Of a stretch of 10,247 bases of DNA, positions 6,820 through 10,247 are shown one piece after another; the stretch's first letter is position 1, and every line of letters starts with the position of its first letter. The notes beneath the pieces are model-generated. The model did not search any database and had not been told where the DNA came from. It was given only the letters and a program-made list of their open reading frames with translations. The stretch is from CAZOBJ01 sp964577825 (lineage in GTDB: Bacteria > Planctomycetota > SZUA-567 > JAFGNG01): the NCBI GenBank assembly GCA_964577825.1, contig CAZOBJ010000106.1, positions 1-10,247 on the forward strand, given 5' to 3'. Both the position numbers and the translations under genes were made by a program.

Positions 6820-8589
6820 ATGCCCGACGACACTGACGCGCAGCTGTCCATGATCTGTCCGGCCTGCCGGTCGAAAATCGCCGTGCCCTCGGGCAAGGAG
6901 GGCGAGGGAGGGCGCTGCCCGGTTTGCGACGCCCTGATCACCTATCCGCACCGCGGAACGGAAAAGGTGATGGTGCGCTGCCAGGCGTGCCGCGCCAAGT
7001 TGCGGGTGGAGCGCAGGCGTCTGGGCACCCAAATCACCTGCCCGCACTGCCGCAAGCCCACCATGGCCCGCCTGCCGGACGAAGCGGACGGCATGAGCGT
7101 GGAGCAACTCGAAGAGGCCAGGGTCCGGCGGCTGCGGCGCAGAGAGCGCCGCTCCAAGCTCGCCTGGGAGGAGATGGAGCGCAGGAAGAAGGACAGCTAC
7201 TACAAGGCGCTTGCGCGCGCCTTCCTGTATCCCATCGACGCGCTCGGGCTGATCGTGTTCTTCGTGTTCGGTGTGCCCCTGGTGGTGAACATCATCCAGG
7301 AGGCGGGCGACTATGTGCTCAGGATCGCGGGGCCGCCGGGCGAGGGCGGCACGAACTACGTGGCCGCCGTCGTGGTCCTGGCGACGCTGGTGTGCTTCAC
7401 GTTCGTGGCGGGGGTGCTGGCCACGTTCGTGTTCGCCATCATTCGCGTGGGCGCGGTGGGTTCGCACAGCGTGCCCGTGGTGCAGGGCGAGCCGTATCGA
7501 CGCAATCTTGGCGCGTTCGCCTTGTGGTTCTTCGCCTACCTGGGCCCGGGCCTGTTCGTCGGGTTCGCCGGGTCGGGGGCAGAGCTGTGGCAGCTCAACG
7601 GCTGGGCCGTGGTCTTCTTCGCGCTGCTCGGGCCGTTGGCGCCTGCGGCGCTCCTGTTCGTGGTGCTCGCCAGCCCGGAGAAGGCCTTCAGCCTGGGTGG
7701 GATTTTCCGGCTGATCGGCCGGACCTTCGCGGACTATCTGTACCTGTTGCTCATGGGGGCCGTGTCCGCGGTCGTGTTCTTCGTTCTGGGCGAATGGTTC
7801 TCCGGCGCGGCCGCGCGCGCCGCGGCCGGGGAGGAGGGCAGCCCGGTCCTCGCCTTCTTCCTGCGGCTGGGCGCCGGGTGCCTGTACATGTTTCCCATCG
7901 TGATCTTCACGCGGCAGGCGGGCCTGTTCGTTCACTACCACCGCCGCGCGTTTCCCTACCGGGTCGACATCGAACATCGGACTACGTATTCTCTGCTGGC
8001 CGAGGTCGTTCTGTTCGTCGGGCTGGTCGCGCTGTACCTGCCGCTCAACGCCCATGCCCAAACCCAGAGCGTACGCGGAGGCAAGCTGCAGGAGTGCGCC
8101 GCCCATCTGGAGTACATGAGCGAAGGGATTTGGCGACAGCGCAGACATCGCCGGCGGCCGAGGACCGAGCGCGAGCTCGTGCAGCGATTCGGGAGCCTGG
8201 CCCGTTGTCCGTTCGTGGAGGCCCGCCTTGCGGCCGAAGGCGAGGCCCGGGACGCGCCTCCCGCCGACGCGCAAGGCGAGGAAGAAGGGGCGCCCCCCGC
8301 CGCGCCCGAAGCCGAGCCCGCGCGAGCGGAGGGCCGCTGCGACTACGTGGTCGAACGCCTGCCCGACGACCCGGACGACAACCTGATGTATGTCTACGAC
8401 AAGGAAGGCAATCATCCGGATGGCTCGCGCAATGTCCTGTTCGTCGCGGGCAAGGTGGGGCGGTTCTCCCCCAGTCGGTTCGCCGAGCTGAAGAAGCTGC
8501 AGGATCAGATTCTCGCCGATCCCGACGACCCGGAAAACATCCAGCGCCTGCGGCGCATGAAGGTAATACGGGTCGTGAACATACCGTAG
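6820..8589 (+). CDS. Zinc-ribbon polytopic membrane protein with pseudopilin-like C-terminal motif
   Basis: The protein has 589 residues from the ATG at 6820. AGGAGGA lies 13 nt upstream, a little far but the strongest such site nearby. Two tandem zinc ribbons come first: C13-C16/C33-C36 and C54-C57/C74-C77. A basic, helical segment (about 90-130, many Arg/Lys/Glu) leads to about seven membrane helices near 140-162, 182-210, 231-250, 262-285, 308-327, 343-365 and 393-412. With cytoplasmic ribbons, the last 175 residues should be outside the inner membrane. That part has a Glu/Ala/Pro-rich linker (about 480-507) and ends with YDKEGNHPDGSRNVLFVAG (526-544). This resembles the H-x-DG block seen at the C-terminus of planctomycete pseudopilin-like proteins, but the usual DG reads AG here. 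The membrane region may be Yip1-like; I cannot confirm a named family. Function is unknown; sensing or membrane organisation is possible. Confidence 0.85.
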   Translation: MPDDTDAQLSMICPACRSKIAVPSGKEGEGGRCPVCDALITYPHRGTEKVMVRCQACRAKLRVERRRLGTQITCPHCRKPTMARLPDEADGMSVEQLEEARVRRLRRRERRSKLAWEEMERRKKDSYYKALARAFLYPIDALGLIVFFVFGVPLVVNIIQEAGDYVLRIAGPPGEGGTNYVAAVVVLATLVCFTFVAGVLATFVFAIIRVGAVGSHSVPVVQGEPYRRNLGAFALWFFAYLGPGLFVGFAGSGAELWQLNGWAVVFFALLGPLAPAALLFVVLASPEKAFSLGGIFRLIGRTFADYLYLLLMGAVSAVVFFVLGEWFSGAAARAAAGEEGSPVLAFFLRLGAGCLYMFPIVIFTRQAGLFVHYHRRAFPYRVDIEHRTTYSLLAEVVLFVGLVALYLPLNAHAQTQSVRGGKLQECAAHLEYMSEGIWRQRRHRRRPRTERELVQRFGSLARCPFVEARLAAEGEARDAPPADAQGEEEGAPPAAPEAEPARAEGRCDYVVERLPDDPDDNLMYVYDKEGNHPDGSRNVLFVAGKVGRFSPSRFAELKKLQDQILADPDDPENIQRLRRMKVIRVVNIP

Positions 8590-8746
8590 CGCTCTCGTGC
8601 GTATGCCTCTGTCGGCCGACCGGACCGCAGGACAGTGGCTCCCCCGGGACGGAGGAGAACCGTCCGCGGCGGCTTTGCGCAAGGGGCGCGGCGTGCCCGG
8701 GCTCGCGGGCCTGCGAATCCGCTGACGCGCTTCGGAAGGCAGCTCC
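8590..8746 (+). other. Intergenic region before the sulfatase gene
   Basis: This 157-bp gap holds a perfect 10-bp palindrome GTCGGCCGAC (8611-8620) and a small hairpin (8647-8665). I find no convincing -35/-10 pair and no T-tract terminator. An in-frame TGA at 8723-8725 fixes the upstream limit of the sulfatase. Whether the sulfatase is read from the upstream gene or from its own promoter is open. Confidence 0.45.
8647..8665 (+). repeat. Small hairpin with purine loop
   Basis: GGACGG and CCGTCC form a 6-bp stem around the loop AGGAGAA. No run of T follows, so it is not an intrinsic terminator of the usual kind. The loop exposes a Shine-Dalgarno-like GGAG, but no start codon follows at a suitable distance. 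It may be chance. Confidence 0.25.
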
Positions 8747-10135
8747 ATGACCGTCCGCGCGCCGAACGTCGTGTTCATCCTGGCCGACGACATGGGGTAC
8801 GGCGATATCGGGGCCTTCGGGTCCGGGGACGTGCGGACGCCGCACCTGGACCGGCTGTGCGGCGAGGGCGTGCGCCTGGTGCAGCACTACTCCGGGTCGC
8901 CAGTGTGCGCCCCGGCGCGCGCGGCGCTCATGACCGGCCGCTACCCCCATCGCTCCGGGGCGATCGACACGCTGGAGGGCCGGGGCCTGGACCGGTTGGC
9001 CCTGCGGGAGGTCACCTTCGGAGACGCGTTCCGGGCCGCCGGGTACGCCACGGGCCTGATCGGCAAGTGGCACTCCGGGGCCCTGGACCCGCGCTATCAC
9101 CCCAACCGCCGCGGGTTCGACGAGTTCCTCGGGTTCCGGGGCGGGTGGAGCGACTACTGGTCCTGGCGGCTGGACGCGAACGGCCGAATCCGCAAGGCTG
9201 ACGGCCGGTACCTGACCGACGTGTTCACCGACCAGGCCGTGGACTTCATCCGGCGGCATCGGCGCGAGCGGTTCTTTCTGCACCTCGCGTACAACGCGCC
9301 CCACTTTCCGTTCCAGGTCCCGGACGAGGAGGTGCGCCCCTTCCGCGGAACGGCGCGGTTCACTGAAGGGGTGTGCCGAGTCTATGGCATGAACCGGCGC
9401 ATGGACGCGGGCGTGGGCCGCGTGCTCGACACGCTGGAGGCCTGCGACCTGGCCGAGCGCACCCTGGTCGTGTTCACGAGCGACAACGGTCCTCAATTCG
9501 CGGGCAAAGGCGAGTTCTGCCTGGAACGGTACAACGGCCGGTTCGCCGGATGCAAGGGACACGTGTACGAGGGCGGCATCCGCGTGCCGGCCGTGTGCCG
9601 GTGGCCGGACGGTCTGCCCGGCGGCGGGGTCGAGGTCGCGGACATGGTCCACTTCGTGGACTGGCTGCCCACGTTGCTCGAAGCCGCGGGCGTGGACCGC
9701 CCCGAGGGCCCGCCCCTGGACGGCGCAAGCGCCCTGCACGCCCTGCGCGGGGAAGGGCGGGTCGCCGTCCCGCCGCGCTTCTGGCAATGGAACCGGTATA
9801 CGCCGATGGTCACGTGCAACGCGGCCGTGCGCAACGGTCCGTGGAAGCTCTTGCGCCCGCGGCTCGCCGAGGCCATGCAGGTCGCGCCCGAGGACGCGGA
9901 GGTGGACCGGCGGCTCAAGTACGAGCCCGAGTCCGTCACCGACATCACGCGCGCGCCCCCGCCCGAGCGCCAGGTCCCGGACCCGCCCCCGCCCATGCTC
10001 TTCCACATCGAGGACGACCCCTGGGAGCGGCACGACCTTGCCGACCGCGACCCGCAGCGCGTGCGCCGCATGCTCTGCGACCTGGAGACCTGGTTCGAAC
10101 AGGTCGAGACCGAGCGCCGCGCGGTCCGGGACTGA
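8747..10135 (+). CDS. Type I (formylglycine) sulfatase without signal peptide
   Basis: The protein has 462 residues and hydrolyses sulfate esters. VFILADDMGYGD gives the calcium ligands D14 and D15. CAPAR at 54-58 is the C-x-P-x-R signature, in which C54 is oxidised to formylglycine by a maturation enzyme not found in this window. K107 and H109 (GKWH), H186 (APHFPF), D246/N247 (TSDNG) and K270 (GCKG, followed by YEGGIRVP) complete the expected active site. The C-terminal block (LFHIEDDPWERHDLADRDP) is normal for the family, so the gene is whole. GGAAGG lies 7 nt before the ATG. An in-frame stop 22 bp upstream excludes a longer start, so there is no signal peptide and the enzyme should be cytoplasmic, unlike most sulfatases of these phyla. 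The substrate (aryl, sugar or glycosaminoglycan sulfate) cannot be read from sequence. The gene follows the membrane-protein gene by 157 bp. Confidence 0.95.
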   Translation: MTVRAPNVVFILADDMGYGDIGAFGSGDVRTPHLDRLCGEGVRLVQHYSGSPVCAPARAALMTGRYPHRSGAIDTLEGRGLDRLALREVTFGDAFRAAGYATGLIGKWHSGALDPRYHPNRRGFDEFLGFRGGWSDYWSWRLDANGRIRKADGRYLTDVFTDQAVDFIRRHRRERFFLHLAYNAPHFPFQVPDEEVRPFRGTARFTEGVCRVYGMNRRMDAGVGRVLDTLEACDLAERTLVVFTSDNGPQFAGKGEFCLERYNGRFAGCKGHVYEGGIRVPAVCRWPDGLPGGGVEVADMVHFVDWLPTLLEAAGVDRPEGPPLDGASALHALRGEGRVAVPPRFWQWNRYTPMVTCNAAVRNGPWKLLRPRLAEAMQVAPEDAEVDRRLKYEPESVTDITRAPPPERQVPDPPPPMLFHIEDDPWERHDLADRDPQRVRRMLCDLETWFEQVETERRAVRD

Positions 10136-10192
10136 CCCGAGCGGCGCAGCCCCCCACCACGCGTTGAGACGCCCTTCGCGCTGCCGCTGCCG

Positions 10193-10205
10193 CTACCGCC
10201 GGTAG
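10193..10205. repeat. Palindrome over the stop codon of the right-edge gene
   Basis: CTACCG-C-CGGTAG is a perfect 6-bp inverted repeat with a single central base, starting at the TAG stop of the minus-strand gene. It sits near the convergent end of the sulfatase gene. There is no T-run, so a terminator role is weakly supported. Confidence 0.25.
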
Positions 10206-10247
10206 TCCTGCAGCATCCGGTCGTGGAGGAGCGTCCAGTAGCGCCAG
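10193..10247 (-). CDS. C-terminal end of a minus-strand gene, cut by window edge
   Basis: The last 17 codons and a TAG stop are visible, ending WRYWTLLHDRMLQDYRR. All 17 sense codons end in G or C, as in the proven genes here, and the residue mix (Trp, Tyr, His, Asp) looks like protein rather than noise. The other frames of this strand lack that pattern. The product cannot be named. It converges on the sulfatase with 57 bp between stops. Confidence 0.5.
   Translation of the reverse strand, partial: WRYWTLLHDRMLQDYRR

Noticed and set aside
8647..8665. Rho-independent terminator after the zinc-ribbon gene
   Set aside because: The stem is only 6 bp and GC-rich sequence, not a T-run, follows it.
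6697..8793. 698-residue open frame antisense to the zinc-ribbon gene
   Set aside because: It is rich in His, Arg, Gln and Pro with no recognisable domain and mirrors a well supported gene; long antisense frames are expected at this GC content.
8045..10033. 662-residue open frame antisense to the sulfatase
   Set aside because: It covers a gene with all catalytic motifs, has no domain of its own and runs across two genes and their spacer.

Overview
The window is very GC-rich, with strong G/C preference at third codon positions. It looks like a Gram-negative chromosome. An ExbB/ExbD-type motor, an exported TPR protein, a zinc-ribbon membrane protein ending in a pseudopilin-like H-x-(D)G motif, and a formylglycine sulfatase together suggest Planctomycetota or a neighbouring PVC-type phylum. 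This placement is inference, because no phylogenetic marker gene is present. I see no rRNA, tRNA, CRISPR array, transposase or phage gene.

Left side, minus strand (6690 down to 1): one tightly packed gene train, read right to left. It starts at a promoter at 6663-6690 and encodes an ExbB/TolQ-like proton-channel protein (5758-6486), an ExbD/TolR-like protein (5324-5761), an 815-residue exported TPR protein (2893-5340), a membrane-anchored von Willebrand factor A protein (1066-2889) and a DNA methyltransferase (1-1037, cut by the window edge). The first four genes overlap or lie 3 bp apart. Two use GTG starts, and all four have Shine-Dalgarno sequences, so they are probably translated together. 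The simplest reading is a proton-motive-force-driven envelope machine in which a TPR scaffold and a VWA protein with TonB-like topology replace TonB. The methyltransferase follows after 28 bp and may be a passenger or a functional partner.

Centre (6487-6819): a divergent control region. Two outward-facing sigma70-like promoters share TTGACG -35 boxes and TACAnT -10 boxes, and a short inverted repeat lies between them.

Right side, plus strand: a 589-residue protein with two zinc ribbons, about seven membrane segments and a degenerate H-x-(D)G tail (6820-8589). It is followed after 157 bp by a type I sulfatase with all expected catalytic residues but no signal peptide (8747-10135). At the far right edge the last 17 codons of a minus-strand gene (10193-10247) converge on the sulfatase.

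Genes on the left and right probably serve different processes: envelope mechanics and DNA methylation on the left, membrane sensing or housekeeping and sulfate-ester hydrolysis on the right. The shared divergent promoter region is the only visible link between them.
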